Origin: Novosphingobium sp. CECT 9465
GTDB taxonomy: Bacteria > Pseudomonadota > Alphaproteobacteria > Sphingomonadales > Sphingomonadaceae
NCBI RefSeq assembly: GCF_920987055.1
Contig: NZ_CAKLBX010000001.1
Coordinates: 1,970,501 to 2,034,500, forward strand
Direction of reading: 5' to 3'
Length of the DNA: 64,000 nucleotides
Part shown: positions 28,241-43,465 of the stretch, piece after piece
Layout: each line of letters begins with the position of its first letter
How positions within the stretch are numbered: position 1 is the first letter of the stretch
Notes under the pieces: model-generated
The model's database searches: none
Seen by the model: the letters and a program-made list of their open reading frames with translations, nothing else
What the model was told of the DNA's origin: nothing
Program-made: the position numbers and the translations under genes

Positions 28241-30406
28241 ATGAAACCATCGGCGAGCGCCATCGAATCCCTTCTGGACGGAACGCACGCCGATCCTTTT
28301 TCCTTGCTTGGTATTCATGAAGGCCCCGACGGCGCGTTTGCGCGCGCCGTCCTGCCCGGAGCGGACACGGCTATCGCCTGGTCGCTGGCGGGCGAGAAGC
28401 TGGGCGAACTGGTCCGCGTAGACGGACGCGGACTGTTCGAGGGAAAAGTCAAAGGACCGCGCCAGCCCGTCCGCTATGCCTGCAAAAATGGGGGCAACGA
28501 ATGGCTGGTGACCGATGCCTTCAGCTTCGGCCCTGTGCTCGGCCCGATGGACGATTTCCTGATTGCCGAGGGCACACACCTCCGGCTCTTCGACAAGATG
28601 GGCGCGCACCTGATCGAACATGAAGGCGCGTCCGGGGTTCACTTCGCAGTCTGGGCGCCCAATGCGCGTATCGTCAGCGTTGTCGGCGATTTCAACGATT
28701 GGGACCACCGCCGCCATCCGATGCGCCGCCGCGCCGATATCGGCGTGTGGGAAGTTTTCGTGCCCGGCACCGGAGAACACCGCACCTACAAATACCGCAT
28801 TATCGGGGCGGATGGCACTCTGCTGCCGCTGAAAGCCGACCCTTACGCTCAAGCAGCGGAATTTCGCCCCAGCACCGCTTCCATCACCGCCCATCCGGTC
28901 AAAATGGACTGGGGCGATGAAGGCCATCGCGCCCATTGGGCCAGTGTCGATGCCCGCCGCCAGCCCATGTCGATCTACGAAGTCCACCCCGGATCGTGGC
29001 AAAAGCCGCATGAGGACGGCTTCTATTCGTGGGACGAACTGGCCGACCGCCTGATCCCCTACGTTACCGAGATGGGCTTTACGCACATCGAATTCCTGCC
29101 CGTATCCGAACACCCCTATGATCCAAGCTGGGGTTACCAGACGACGGGGCTTTACGCCCCCAGCGCCCGCTTCGGCCCGCCTGAGGGCTTTGCCCGGTTC
29201 GTCGATGGCGCGCATCGCGCAGGCGTTTCCGTGCTGATCGACTGGGTGCCCGCGCATTTTCCCACAGATGAACACGGTCTCGTTCATTTCGATGGCACCG
29301 CACTGTACGAACACGAAGATCCGCGCCTTGGGTTCCATCCTGATTGGAACACGCTGATCTATAACTTTGGACGCAACGAGGTCGTCAGTTTCCTCGTCAA
29401 CAACGCGCTGTTCTGGGCAGAGCGCTATCATGTCGATGGTCTTCGCGTCGATGCCGTCGCCTCGATGCTTTACCGCGATTATTCGCGAAAAGCGGGCGAA
29501 TGGATCGCCAATGACGAAGGCGGCCGCGAAAACTGGGAAGCGGTCGCCTTTCTCCAGAAGATGAACCGCGCTGTCTATGCCAGCCACCCCGGCTTCCTCA
29601 CCATTGCCGAGGAATCCACGTCATGGCCCGGCGTCAGCAAGCCCGCGTTTGATGAAGCCCCGCGCGAACACCTTGGCTTCGGCTTCAAGTGGAACATGGG
29701 CTTCATGCACGATACGCTGCAATACATGGTGCGCGAGCCGGTGCATCGCCAGTATCACCACAATGAAATCACCTTCGGCCTGACCTACGCGTTTTCGGAA
29801 AACTTCGTCCTGCCCATCAGCCATGACGAAGTCGTCCACGGCAAGGGCAGCCTGCTGACGAAGATGAGCGGCGATGATTGGCAGAAGTTCGCCAACTTGC
29901 GCGCCTATTACGGGTTGATGTGGGGCTATCCCGGCAAGAAGCTGCTGTTCATGGGCCAGGAATTTGCACAGCGCCGCGAATGGAGCGAGGCCCGTTCGCT
30001 CGACTGGGATCTGCTTCAGGCTCCGGCGCATGAAGGCATCCGCCGATGGGTTCGCGATCTCAACCGTATTTACGCATCCCGCCCTGCCCTGCACGCCCGC
30101 GATTGCGAACCCGAAGGGTTCGAATGGCTGGTCGTGGACGATGCGCAGGCTTCCGTCTTTGCATGGCTGCGCAAGGCTCCGGGTGCAAAGCCCGTCGCGG
30201 TGATCTGCAACATGACTCCGCAGGTCCATGATCACTATCGCCTGCCCCTGCCGCATGATGGCGCATGGCGCGAAGTGCTCAACAGCGATGCACAGGACTA
30301 CGGCGGCAGCGGGATCGGCAATCTGGGACAAGTGGTCGCACGCGATGGCGCCGCCTTCGTCGTCCTGCCGCCGCTGGCCACGTTAATGCTTGAATTCGAA
30401 GAATAA
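28241..30406 (+). CDS. glgB: 1,4-alpha-glucan branching enzyme
   Basis: This enzyme introduces alpha-1,6 branches into glycogen. The 721-residue protein has an N-terminal branching-enzyme module, a CBM48 domain ([21 protein letters not shown], about residues 129-149) and a GH13 catalytic barrel. Catalytic residues lie in [10 protein letters not shown] (nucleophile Asp), TIAEEST (acid/base Glu) and [10 protein letters not shown] (transition-state Asp). Length is normal for GH13_9 enzymes. It sits between glgP and glgC, with GAAGGACAGG as ribosome site. Confidence 0.95.
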   Translation: MKPSASAIESLLDGTHADPFSLLGIHEGPDGAFARAVLPGADTAIAWSLAGEKLGELVRVDGRGLFEGKVKGPRQPVRYACKNGGNEWLVTDAFSFGPVLGPMDDFLIAEGTHLRLFDKMGAHLIEHEGASGVHFAVWAPNARIVSVVGDFNDWDHRRHPMRRRADIGVWEVFVPGTGEHRTYKYRIIGADGTLLPLKADPYAQAAEFRPSTASITAHPVKMDWGDEGHRAHWASVDARRQPMSIYEVHPGSWQKPHEDGFYSWDELADRLIPYVTEMGFTHIEFLPVSEHPYDPSWGYQTTGLYAPSARFGPPEGFARFVDGAHRAGVSVLIDWVPAHFPTDEHGLVHFDGTALYEHEDPRLGFHPDWNTLIYNFGRNEVVSFLVNNALFWAERYHVDGLRVDAVASMLYRDYSRKAGEWIANDEGGRENWEAVAFLQKMNRAVYASHPGFLTIAEESTSWPGVSKPAFDEAPREHLGFGFKWNMGFMHDTLQYMVREPVHRQYHHNEITFGLTYAFSENFVLPISHDEVVHGKGSLLTKMSGDDWQKFANLRAYYGLMWGYPGKKLLFMGQEFAQRREWSEARSLDWDLLQAPAHEGIRRWVRDLNRIYASRPALHARDCEPEGFEWLVVDDAQASVFAWLRKAPGAKPVAVICNMTPQVHDHYRLPLPHDGAWREVLNSDAQDYGGSGIGNLGQVVARDGAAFVVLPPLATLMLEFEE

Positions 30407-30423
30407 GGGACGGAGAACAGGGG

Positions 30424-31679
30424 ATGCGCGATTCTTACTCACAGCCGCTCGCGCGCGATGCGATGGCCTATGTCCTTGCGGGCGGGCGCGGCAGCCGGTT
30501 GAAGGAACTGACCGACAACCGCGCCAAGCCGGCAGTCTATTTCGGCGGCAAATCGCGCATCATCGATTTTGCCCTGTCGAACGCCCTCAATTCCGGCATT
30601 CGCCGCATCGGCGTTGCCACGCAATACAAAGCGCATTCGCTGATCCGCCACATGCAGCGCGCGTGGAACTTCATGCGCCCCGAACGCAATGAAAGTTTCG
30701 ATATCCTGCCAGCCTCGCAGCGCGTCTCGGAAAACCAGTGGTACGAAGGCACCGCCGACGCTGTCTATCAGAACATCGACATCATCGCGGCCTATGCGCC
30801 AAAATACATGGTGATCCTGGCAGGCGATCACATCTACAAGATGGACTACGAGCTGATGCTGCGCCAGCACGTGGACAGTGGCGCGCACGTGACCGTCGGC
30901 TGCCTTGTGGTGCCCCGCACCGAGGCAACCGGCTTCGGTGTCATGGCGGTCGATACGCAGGACACGATTACCGCCTTCGTCGAAAAGCCCGCCGACCCGC
31001 CCGGCATTCCCGGCAATGAAGGCATGGCGCTGGCATCGATGGGCATCTATGTGTTCGATACCGCGTTCCTGTTCGATATCCTGCGCAAGGATGCCGAAGA
31101 CCCCAATTCCAGCCGCGATTTCGGCAACGACATCATCCCCTATATCGTCCAGAACGGAAAGGCGGTGGCTCACCGCTTTACCGCTTCGTGCATCCGCGCT
31201 GCCGAGGAAATCGAGGAATACTGGCGCGATGTCGGCACGCTTGATGCCTATTTCGACGCCAACCTCGACCTGACCGACATCGTCCCCAAGCTTGACATGT
31301 ACGATCGCGAATGGCCGATCTGGACGGACCAGATCATCGCGGCACCGGCCAAGTTCGTGCACGATGAAGACGGGCGGCGCGGCATGGCCATATCGTCGCT
31401 GATCAGCCAGGATTGCATCGTTTCGGGGGCCATCGCGCGGCGCAGCCTGCTGTTCACCGGCGTAAAAATGGGTTCGTTCTCTTCGTGTGAAGAAGCCGTG
31501 ATCCTGCCCTATTGCAACATCGGTCGAAACGCGCGGCTCAGCCGGGTGATTCTCGATTCCGGTGTGCGTATTCCCGAAGGCCTTGTCGTCGGCGAGGACC
31601 CGGAGCTTGACGCCCAGCGCTTCCAGCGCACCGAAAGCGGGGTATGCCTGATCACGAAACGGATGATCGACCAGCTCGC

Positions 31680-31683
<4 letters not shown>
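30424..31683 (+). CDS. glgC: Glucose-1-phosphate adenylyltransferase
   Basis: This enzyme makes ADP-glucose from glucose 1-phosphate and ATP, the committed step of glycogen synthesis. The 419-residue protein has the nucleotide loop [26 protein letters not shown], the substrate motif FVEKPADPP and a C-terminal beta-helix. The Arg/Lys-rich N-terminus suggests the usual allosteric control by glycolytic intermediates. It overlaps glgA by four bases (ATGA). Confidence 0.95.
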
Positions 31684-36525
<4,842 letters not shown>

Positions 36526-36529
36526 TCCA

Positions 36530-37210
36530 TCACGCGCCGATCCGGCGCAATGCTCGGTCGGGCTGGAAATGTCCCGCCGAAGCGGCCGACCAGCCTTCGC
36601 GCGGCGAAAGTGGCTGCGGCAGCAACTGGTTTAGCAGGAGTTGCCCGAACGCCCACTCGCCAAGATCGGATTCGGCATTGATATGCCCGACGTCTCCCGC
36701 ATCGGCAAAGCGACTCCCCCATGCGCGGGCCAGTTGCCGCGCCTGTCCGAAACCCATGTAGGGATCGTTGCGGCTGGCGACGACAAAGCTGGGAAAAGGA
36801 AATTCGCCGTGGGGAAACGGGGCGAACCGCGTCAGGCGGCGGTCGATCGGACGCACTTCGACGTCGGGCGGCGCCACGAGCAGCGCGCCAATGACCTTGC
36901 CGCCATTTTCGGGGCGCGACGGCTGTTCGAACTCCGCCCACCATGCCACCGCAAGGCAGCCAAGGCTGTGCGCCACAAGCACGACCGGACGATCAGCGCG
37001 CTGAATCGCAAGGTTGATCTTGTTGACCCACGTGTTGCGGTGAGGATCGTCCCACAGGCCAAGATCGACGCGGTGGCAGTTCGGCAGGCTGTCTTCCCAC
37101 AGCGTCTGCCAGTGGCCGGGGCCACTGCTGTTGAGGCCGGGCACGGTGAGTATGAGCGGGCCCTTCTCCGCACCGGAAATGCGTTCCCGGGGCAAGCGAT
37201 CGTGAGCCAT
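36530..37210 (-). CDS. RBBP9/YdeN-type alpha/beta hydrolase
   Basis: This 226-residue serine hydrolase of the RBBP9/YdeN family has an N-terminal VPGLNSSGPGHWQTLWE, the nucleophile elbow VAHSLGCLA (about residues 77-85), an Asp in ASRNDPYMG and the catalytic His in GDVGHINAES. The substrate is unknown. The ATG at 37210 is preferred, since the upstream extension (MVCRDVIRV...) is rich in unusual codons. It converges on glgX with a five-base gap and appears to be a single-gene unit, possibly downstream of the TetR gene on the same strand. Confidence 0.82.
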   Translation of the reverse strand: MAHDRLPRERISGAEKGPLILTVPGLNSSGPGHWQTLWEDSLPNCHRVDLGLWDDPHRNTWVNKINLAIQRADRPVVLVAHSLGCLAVAWWAEFEQPSRPENGGKVIGALLVAPPDVEVRPIDRRLTRFAPFPHGEFPFPSFVVASRNDPYMGFGQARQLARAWGSRFADAGDVGHINAESDLGEWAFGQLLLNQLLPQPLSPREGWSAASAGHFQPDRALRRIGA

Positions 37211-37345
37211 GTTGCTATCTCCATAGTTGGAAAGCCGGTCGACTCGGATTACGTCCCGACAGACCATGAAGATAACTCAACTTTATAAGTAGACAATTTC
37301 TTGGCGACAAAATGCGCGGATTCTGCGGCTGTCAGAAATCAACCA

Positions 37346-37999
37346 TCAAAGAGGCGGTAACGGCGCCGTGGCAAAGCGCTCAGCAACAAGAGCAGAGCAT
37401 CCCAAGCCCTTGAGCACCGCAGCTGCAACCTGGGCTGGGTAATCGTCGGGTGTGTCTTGCCGCAACTGGGTGAACAACGCTGAAAGCGTGGTGCCCATCA
37501 GGATATCGCGGCCGATGAGGTGGCTGGAGACGGAAAATTCACCGTCGTCGATGCCTTCCTCGACCGTGCGCATCGACTGCGCGAAAGTTTCAGCCCCGAA
37601 CACAACTCCGCCAGCGGAAAGGTTGACGATCGACCACGCCCAGCGCGGGTCTGTACGCCCGCGCTCGATATAATAGCGGATGGCGGATGCGGCGCGCTGC
37701 GCGGCGTTCGGCATGGTATTGATCGAAGCGATAACGGCCATCAGGAAATCGTGACTGACTTCCCATGTCAGTGCCTCGCGCAAGTCTTCCATGCCGGCAA
37801 AATGATTGTAAAACGTCTTACGGGTTATTCCCGCACCCTCGCAAACCTCTTCCACCCGGCAGTAAAGCCCGTTTTCACGACCGTAGATTTCAAACATGAC
37901 CGCCAGAATCCGGGCGCGAGTGCGTGCGCGACGTTGTCTACCGATCTCGGCACGGCGTTCGCCGTCCACATTTCGTTTGCGCGGTGTTTCCGTGGGCAT
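37346..37999 (-). CDS. TetR/AcrR family transcriptional regulator
   Basis: This 217-residue regulator has a basic N-terminus and a helix-turn-helix at about residues 28-70 (CRVEEVCEGAGITRKTFYNHFAGMEDLREAL). The helical C-terminal ligand domain has no family-specific signature I recognise. It is upstream of the RBBP9-like hydrolase on the same strand (136 bp gap) and divergent from the L,D-transpeptidase-like gene, so either could be its target. Confidence 0.82.
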   Translation of the reverse strand: MPTETPRKRNVDGERRAEIGRQRRARTRARILAVMFEIYGRENGLYCRVEEVCEGAGITRKTFYNHFAGMEDLREALTWEVSHDFLMAVIASINTMPNAAQRAASAIRYYIERGRTDPRWAWSIVNLSAGGVVFGAETFAQSMRTVEEGIDDGEFSVSSHLIGRDILMGTTLSALFTQLRQDTPDDYPAQVAAAVLKGLGCSALVAERFATAPLPPL

Positions 38000-38226
38000 T
38001 CTTCCGGCCTATCGAGACGGTCGCCGGGCGTCCAGAACCGCATTGGCCGATTTTGACTCATGGTGAAACTTGCCCAGGATTGCGCGATTGCAACCGCCGC
38101 CATTCGAAAGGTTCGACAGGTGGCGGGTTATGCACAGTTCGTCGCAAGGGCGGAGCGTCGGCCTTGCGCATGCCGACCACCACTCACATTTTAAGCATGA
38201 ACGAAATATAATCAGGGTTTCGCGTA

Positions 38227-38862
38227 ATGGTTCCTGACCGGCGCCAATTTTTAGGTGCCCTTGCTGCAACTTTCGGAAGCATGGCGGTTTCGGGCCAGCC
38301 CGCGCTGGCGGTGACGCCGCCTGTGGACATCGAACCGACGCCTTTCGCAATGCCGACGCTTCCCTTGATGGTGCGGCGCGCAGTGGCTGCGCTCGATGCA
38401 CATGGCGGGCATATCCGGCATCGCGATCTGGTGGGCTTCGTCGATTTCGCGCAAGCATCGCGCGAGGCGCGGTTCCACCTGATCGACATTGAGGGCGGCA
38501 AGGTCATCTCTTCGCATCTGGTATCCCACGGCAGCGGATCGGATCCTGCGAACAGCGGTTGGGTGCAGAGATTTTCCAACCAGATGGGTTCAAATGCCTC
38601 AAGTCCCGGCGCTTTCCTGACCGGGGCTGGCTATAGCGGTAAGCATGGGCGTTCACGTCGGCTGATCGGACTTGAAGACCGCAACAGCGCTGCGATGGAG
38701 CGGGGAATCGTGATCCATGCCGCGGCCTATGTCGATCCTGACATGGCCAGGACGCAGGGGCGGATCGGCCGGAGCCAGGGTTGTTTTGCCTTTTCGAACA
38801 GTGATATTGGCGGCATTCTTGAGCGATTGGGCGAAGGCCGGCTGCTGTTCGCCGCGAAGTAA
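38227..38862 (+). CDS. Murein L,D-transpeptidase-like protein
   Basis: This 211-residue protein has a twin-arginine-like signal (DRRQFLGALAATFGS) and a YkuD-related catalytic domain. The His/Cys pair appears as IVIHAAAYVDP (about residues 156-166) and GRSQGCFAF (about 177-185). The family (PF13645, L,D-transpeptidase catalytic domain family) is thought to act on peptidoglycan in the periplasm; activity is unproven for most members. It abuts the convergent LysR gene directly, stop against stop. Confidence 0.8.
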   Translation: MVPDRRQFLGALAATFGSMAVSGQPALAVTPPVDIEPTPFAMPTLPLMVRRAVAALDAHGGHIRHRDLVGFVDFAQASREARFHLIDIEGGKVISSHLVSHGSGSDPANSGWVQRFSNQMGSNASSPGAFLTGAGYSGKHGRSRRLIGLEDRNSAAMERGIVIHAAAYVDPDMARTQGRIGRSQGCFAFSNSDIGGILERLGEGRLLFAAK

Positions 38863-39726
38863 TCACACCTCGCCCAGCCCTGCACATGCAGCGATCAGGG
38901 GGTGGTCGGGGCCAACAAGATCGGGCCTTTCGCGCGCGGCGATCACCCCCAGTGTCCGTCGGAAATCATAATCGACCAACGGTACGGCAACGATCCCGGT
39001 GCGCGCCAGTGATTGCGGTGCCGTGGTTACGCCCATGCCCGCGGCGACCATCTCCATGCAACGATCATCGTTCGACGAACGCAGGAAGAATGACGGTCGG
39101 ACGCCACGCTGGGTGAACCAGCGGCTGGTCTCGCCCAGAATCTCGCACGAACGCCGCGCGATCATGGTTTCGGCCGCCACATCACGCACGTCGACCATGA
39201 CCGCACCCGCAAAGGCATGACGTTCGGGCAGGAACAGACGGTATTGCTCTTCCAGCAGCATCAGCGATGGACGGCTTGCGTCTTCGGGCCGCAGGAGGGT
39301 CAGCGCCGCGTCGACCTGCCCTTCCCCCAACTTGCGTCGCAGTTCGGCGTCACTGCCTTCTACCAGTACGAGCGGTTGCGGCCCTTTCCAACGACGAACC
39401 ACGCCAGAAAGCATGGCCGTGGCAATCGATGGGATGATGCCGATGCGCAGGGGAACCAGCGGCGCTGTCACGCCGGCAAGGACCAATTCAGCGGCGCGAA
39501 ATTCGCGTTCGATTGCGCGGGCATGCGTCACCAGGCGCGCGCCCGCCTCAGTCAGCCGCACCTGCCGCTTGTCTCGCAGGAAAAGACGCGCTCCGGCCAG
39601 GCGTTCAAGCTCGGCAATTGCAGCGGAAAGGGTTGGTTGGGCCACGCCTATACGCTCGGCTGCACGCGTGAAGTTTCCCGTTTCGACAAGCGCGAGAAAT
39701 TGCCGGAGGTGGACACGTTTCATCAT
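38863..39726 (-). CDS. LysR family regulator, divergent from isovaleryl-CoA dehydrogenase
   Basis: This 287-residue regulator has an N-terminal winged helix (LRQFLALVETGNFTRAAERIGVAQPTLSAAIAELE) and a periplasmic-binding-like effector domain. It is divergent from the leucine catabolic operon, and the intergenic region carries a 7-base-arm inverted repeat, so it probably controls that operon. This is unusual, because liu operons are more often regulated by MerR- or TetR-type proteins. A tandem ATG (39726, 39723) leaves the exact start open by one residue. Confidence 0.88.
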   Translation of the reverse strand: MMKRVHLRQFLALVETGNFTRAAERIGVAQPTLSAAIAELERLAGARLFLRDKRQVRLTEAGARLVTHARAIEREFRAAELVLAGVTAPLVPLRIGIIPSIATAMLSGVVRRWKGPQPLVLVEGSDAELRRKLGEGQVDAALTLLRPEDASRPSLMLLEEQYRLFLPERHAFAGAVMVDVRDVAAETMIARRSCEILGETSRWFTQRGVRPSFFLRSSNDDRCMEMVAAGMGVTTAPQSLARTGIVAVPLVDYDFRRTLGVIAARERPDLVGPDHPLIAACAGLGEV

Positions 39727-39736
39727 AGGTAAAATC

Positions 39737-39755
39737 TATCGCAGAGTGTGCGATA
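39737..39755. promoter_or_regulatory. Inverted repeat, probable LysR operator
   Basis: TATCGCA-GAGTG-TGCGATA lies 11 bases upstream of the LysR start and 67 bases upstream of the dehydrogenase start. The dyad and the terminal T/A pair fit a LysR-type box in a divergent promoter. Confidence 0.6.
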
Positions 39756-39822
39756 AATCAATTTTGTGCGCTGATTTGGAAATGATAGAATTCACTCCGA
39801 CAAGAGTTGAGAGGATGCTCCG

Positions 39823-40986
39823 ATGCGCGCCACGCCCGATTTCGACTTCGGCCTGACCGAAAGCGCCATGATGATCCGCGAGGCGGCGGGCCGCTTTGCC
39901 GATGAGCAGATCGCACCGCTGGCCGCCGAAATTGACCGCAACGACCGTTTTCCGCGCGAATTGTGGGAGCCGATGGGCGCACTGGGCCTGCACGGGATTA
40001 CCGTGGAAGAGGAATTCGGCGGGCTTGGGCTGGGTTACCTCGATCATGTGATTGCAGTGGAGGAAGTCAGCCGTGCGAGCGGATCGGTCGGCTTGTCTTA
40101 CGGGGCGCATTCCAACTTGTGCGTCAACCAGATCCGCCGATGGGGCAATGCCGAACAGAAGGCAAAGTACTTGCCCAAGCTGATCTCCGGCGAGCATGTG
40201 GGATCGCTGGCGATGTCTGAAGCGGGCGCTGGATCGGACGTGGTTTCGATGAAGCTGCGGGCCGAGCCGGTGGTCGGCGGGTTCCGGCTGAACGGCACCA
40301 AGTTCTGGATCACCAATGGCACTTATGCCGATACGCTGGTGGTCTATGCCCGCACCGTGGCCGATGCAGGCAGCAAGGGCATCACCGCGTTCCTGATCGA
40401 AAAGAACATGGCGGGTTTTTCCATCGGCCAGAAGATCGACAAGATGGGGCTTCGCGGGTCTCCTACCTGCGAACTGGTGTTCGACGATTGCCTTGTCCCA
40501 GATGAGAACGTGATGGGACCGTTGAACGGCGGCGTCGGTGTGCTGATGAGCGGGCTGGATTACGAGCGCGTCGTGCTGGCAGGCATGCAGATCGGGATCA
40601 TGCAGGCCTGTCTCGACACGGTCATCCCCTATGTTCGCGAGCGCAGGCAGTTCGGCAAGCCGATCGGCGCGTTTCAGCTGATGCAGGCCAAGATTGCCGA
40701 CATGTACGTGAGCCTGCAAGCAGCGCGGGCCTATGTCTATGCGGTGGCCAAAGCATGCGATGCCGGGCAGACTACGCGGTTCGACGCGGCAGGCGCGATC
40801 CTGCTGGCAAGCGAGAATGCCTTTCGCGTTTCGGGCGAAGCGGTGCAGGCGCTGGGTGGTGCCGGTTACACGAAGGACTGGCCCGTGGAACGCTATCTGC
40901 GTGATGCCAAGCTGCTGGATATCGGTGCGGGAACGAACGAGATACGCCGCATGTTGATCGGGCGCGAACTGATCGGGGCAAGCTGA
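39823..40986 (+). CDS. liuA: Isovaleryl-CoA dehydrogenase
   Basis: This FAD-dependent acyl-CoA dehydrogenase of leucine breakdown converts isovaleryl-CoA to 3-methylcrotonyl-CoA. The 387-residue protein has the FAD-binding [17 protein letters not shown] and [16 protein letters not shown], whose Glu is at the position used as catalytic base in isovaleryl-CoA dehydrogenases. [22 protein letters not shown] is also present. The following methylcrotonyl-CoA carboxylase genes support this substrate. GAGAGG precedes the start. Its stop overlaps the next start by one base (TGATG). Confidence 0.92.
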   Translation: MRATPDFDFGLTESAMMIREAAGRFADEQIAPLAAEIDRNDRFPRELWEPMGALGLHGITVEEEFGGLGLGYLDHVIAVEEVSRASGSVGLSYGAHSNLCVNQIRRWGNAEQKAKYLPKLISGEHVGSLAMSEAGAGSDVVSMKLRAEPVVGGFRLNGTKFWITNGTYADTLVVYARTVADAGSKGITAFLIEKNMAGFSIGQKIDKMGLRGSPTCELVFDDCLVPDENVMGPLNGGVGVLMSGLDYERVVLAGMQIGIMQACLDTVIPYVRERRQFGKPIGAFQLMQAKIADMYVSLQAARAYVYAVAKACDAGQTTRFDAAGAILLASENAFRVSGEAVQALGGAGYTKDWPVERYLRDAKLLDIGAGTNEIRRMLIGRELIGAS

Positions 40987-41243
40987 TGGATATGATGTTG
41001 ACGGTGCTGCAATGGTACGGTGCCATTGCGGGTGTGGTGGCCGCGGCGATGGTATCGCTCGACCTTGGCCGCAGGGCGACCGGATGGGCGTTCGTGATCT
41101 TCGTCAGTTCATCTATTGCACTGATCGCATGGGGATTTCTCAACAAGGATTCCGCCGGGATCGGGGCGCAGAACATTGTTCTGCTGCTGATCAACTGCAT
41201 CGGCGTTTACCGCTACCTTATCCGCAAGAAGGCACCGCAATGA
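40986..41243 (+). CDS. Small membrane protein in the leucine operon
   Basis: This 85-residue protein has three hydrophobic helices (about residues 5-25, 31-50 and 60-78) and a basic C-terminal tail ([11 protein letters not shown]). I do not recognise a family; the arrangement resembles small inner-membrane proteins of unknown function. It is translationally coupled on both sides: its ATG overlaps the stop of the dehydrogenase and its TGA overlaps the start of the carboxylase beta subunit. It is therefore a true operon member despite having no known role in leucine degradation. Confidence 0.75.
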   Translation: MDMMLTVLQWYGAIAGVVAAAMVSLDLGRRATGWAFVIFVSSSIALIAWGFLNKDSAGIGAQNIVLLLINCIGVYRYLIRKKAPQ

Positions 41244-42844
41244 GCGCGCCGGTTCTGACGAGCAGTCTCGACCCGTCCAGCCCGGAGGCGCAGGCGCGGG
41301 CGAAGCACAATCGGGCTTTGGCGCAGGAATTGCGGGCGCGGGTGGCGCAGGCGACGCTCGGTGGCGATGCGCGCAGCCGGGAACGCCATGTGGCGCGGGG
41401 CAAGCTGCTGCCGCGTGATCGGGTGGAGCGGCTGCTTGATCCGGGATCGCCGTTTCTGGAAGTGGGCCAGCTTGCCGCGAACGGCATGTATGACGATGAA
41501 GTGCCGGGCGCGGGGATCATCGCGGGGATCGGCCGCGTTTCGGGCAGGCAGTGCATGATCTTTGCCAACGATGCGACGGTCAAGGGCGGCACATACTTCC
41601 CGATGACTGTGAAGAAGCACTTGCGTGCGCAGGAAATCGCTCAGGAAAATCGCCTGCCCTGCATCTATCTGGTGGACAGCGGCGGGGCCAACCTGCCCAA
41701 TCAGGCCGAAGTGTTCCCGGACCGCGATCACTTCGGGCGGTTCTTCTACAATCAGGCGAACATGAGTGCCCTTGGCATTCCGCAGATTGCCAGCGTGATG
41801 GGATCGTGCACCGCCGGTGGTGCTTATGTGCCCGCGATGTCAGACGAATCCGTGATCGTGAAGGACCAGGGCACGATCTTTCTGGCCGGGCCGCCGCTGG
41901 TAAAGGCTGCAACGGGCGAGGAAATTACCGCCGAGGCGCTGGGCGGGGGCGATCTGCATGCGCGCAAGAGCGGCGTGGTGGATCATCTGGCCGACAATGA
42001 CGAACATGCGCTGACCATCGTGCGGGATATTGTGAGTCATCTTGGCACCCCCGCGAAGGCGGGGGCGCACGGTCTAACAGCAGTGCGGGAACCGCTTTAT
42101 CCAGCGGACGATCTCTACTCCATCATCCCCGATGACGTGCGCGCGCCTTACGATGTGCGCGAGGTGATTGCGCGGATCGTGGACGGGAGCGAGTTTCACG
42201 AGTTCAAGGCGCTCTATGGCACCACGCTGGTCTGCGGCTTTGCGCATATCTGGGGCAAGCCGGTGGCGATTCTGGCCAACACTGGCGTACTGTTTTCCGA
42301 AGGCGCGCAGAAGGGGGCACACTTCATTGAACTGGCCTGCCAGCGTCGAATCCCGCTGCTGTTCCTGCAGAACATTTCAGGCTTCATGGTTGGTGGCAAG
42401 TATGAAGCCGAAGGCATTGCCAAACATGGCGCAAAGCTGGTGACGGCGGTGGCGACGGCGCAAGTACCCAGGATCACCGTGCTGATCGGTGGCAGCTTCG
42501 GCGCGGGCAATTATGGCATGTGCGGGCGCGCCTATTCCCCGCGCTTCCTGTTCACCTGGCCCAATGCGAGGATCAGCGTGATGGGCGGGGAGCAGGCAGC
42601 GAGTGTGCTGGCGACGGTGCATCGTGATGCCGACAAGTGGACGCCGGAGGAGGCCGAGGCGTTCAAGGCTCCCGTCCGGCAGAAGTATGAGGACGAGGGC
42701 AATCCCTATTACGCCACGGCGCGGCTGTGGGATGATGGGGTGATTGATCCGGTGCAGACGCGCGATGTGCTGGGGTTGGCGCTGGAGGTTTGCCTTGAAG
42801 CGCCGATTGCGGAGGCGCCCCGGTTTGGGGTGTTTCGGATGTGA
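41240..42844 (+). CDS. liuB: 3-Methylcrotonyl-CoA carboxylase, carboxyltransferase (beta) subunit
   Basis: This subunit transfers CO2 from carboxybiotin to 3-methylcrotonyl-CoA. The 534-residue protein has the two-domain carboxyltransferase fold with [20 protein letters not shown], the oxyanion/CoA segment [16 protein letters not shown], and [27 protein letters not shown] plus [19 protein letters not shown]. An unusual Gly/Ala-rich insert ([10 protein letters not shown], about residues 267-277) is encoded by a GC-rich palindrome within the gene. It overlaps the preceding gene by four bases (ATGA). Confidence 0.93.
   Translation: MSAPVLTSSLDPSSPEAQARAKHNRALAQELRARVAQATLGGDARSRERHVARGKLLPRDRVERLLDPGSPFLEVGQLAANGMYDDEVPGAGIIAGIGRVSGRQCMIFANDATVKGGTYFPMTVKKHLRAQEIAQENRLPCIYLVDSGGANLPNQAEVFPDRDHFGRFFYNQANMSALGIPQIASVMGSCTAGGAYVPAMSDESVIVKDQGTIFLAGPPLVKAATGEEITAEALGGGDLHARKSGVVDHLADNDEHALTIVRDIVSHLGTPAKAGAHGLTAVREPLYPADDLYSIIPDDVRAPYDVREVIARIVDGSEFHEFKALYGTTLVCGFAHIWGKPVAILANTGVLFSEGAQKGAHFIELACQRRIPLLFLQNISGFMVGGKYEAEGIAKHGAKLVTAVATAQVPRITVLIGGSFGAGNYGMCGRAYSPRFLFTWPNARISVMGGEQAASVLATVHRDADKWTPEEAEAFKAPVRQKYEDEGNPYYATARLWDDGVIDPVQTRDVLGLALEVCLEAPIAEAPRFGVFRM
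42048..42065. repeat. GC-rich palindrome inside liuB
   Basis: CCCCCGC-GAAG-GCGGGGG is a perfect 7-base-arm hairpin typical of sphingomonad intergenic palindromes. It lies here in frame within a coding region at a linker between the two carboxyltransferase domains. Confidence 0.6.
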
Positions 42845-42847
42845 GCA

Positions 42848-43465
42848 ATGGCTAAAGTATCAGTTTCAACTCTTGAGAAGTGGGGGCGAGAACGTCTGTC
42901 CAAGTCGTTCTTTCTACGAGACTTCCTTTTCTCTGACATCGCAGCTGCACACGGCTTCTGCAACTTTCCTGATGACTTGGATCTGGCAATAAAAGCCGGC
43001 AAAGCACTTTGTGAGAACCTGCTTGAGCCGTTGCAAGACAGTTTCGGTCGCATCGCAATCCGGTCGGCTTACCGATCAGCGGAAGTGAATGGCTTCGGCA
43101 ACGAGAAGGGGCTTGGCTGCGCATCGAATGAGGCGAATGCTGCTGGTCACATCTGGGATAGTCTGGACAACAATGGTCATGTGGGGGCAACCGCCTGCAT
43201 TGTCGTCCCATCATTTTGGGATCGCTTTCAACAGCCAGCCGACTGGAAGCGCCTTGCGTGGTGGATTCACGATCATCTGCCTTACAGCGAAATGGAATTC
43301 TTCAAAAGCTATTGGGCGTTCAATCTGACTTGGAATGAAGTTCCGGTTCGACGCATCACATCCTGGATGGAAAGCCCACGATTGCTGACCAAGCCCGGAA
43401 TGGAAAACAACACTTCGAACCACGAGCTGAACTGGAAAGGTCTAGTGGAGGCCTGCCGAAAATGA
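42848..43465 (+). CDS. Degenerate M15-peptidase-like protein of unknown function
   Basis: This 205-residue protein is not normally part of the pathway. By eye it resembles the D-Ala-D-Ala carboxypeptidase-like (Peptidase M15_3) fold. IRSAYRSAEVN matches the usual RSGYRSP.LN block, GHVGATACIVVP resembles the SxHxxGxAxD block with the metal-binding Asp replaced by Cys, and FNLTWNE lies where a WVHxS motif would be, without the His. Catalysis by zinc is therefore doubtful. Codon choice is visibly less GC-rich than in both neighbours, suggesting transfer. It starts four bases after liuB and overlaps the biotin subunit by four (ATGA). Confidence 0.7.
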   Translation: MAKVSVSTLEKWGRERLSKSFFLRDFLFSDIAAAHGFCNFPDDLDLAIKAGKALCENLLEPLQDSFGRIAIRSAYRSAEVNGFGNEKGLGCASNEANAAGHIWDSLDNNGHVGATACIVVPSFWDRFQQPADWKRLAWWIHDHLPYSEMEFFKSYWAFNLTWNEVPVRRITSWMESPRLLTKPGMENNTSNHELNWKGLVEACRK

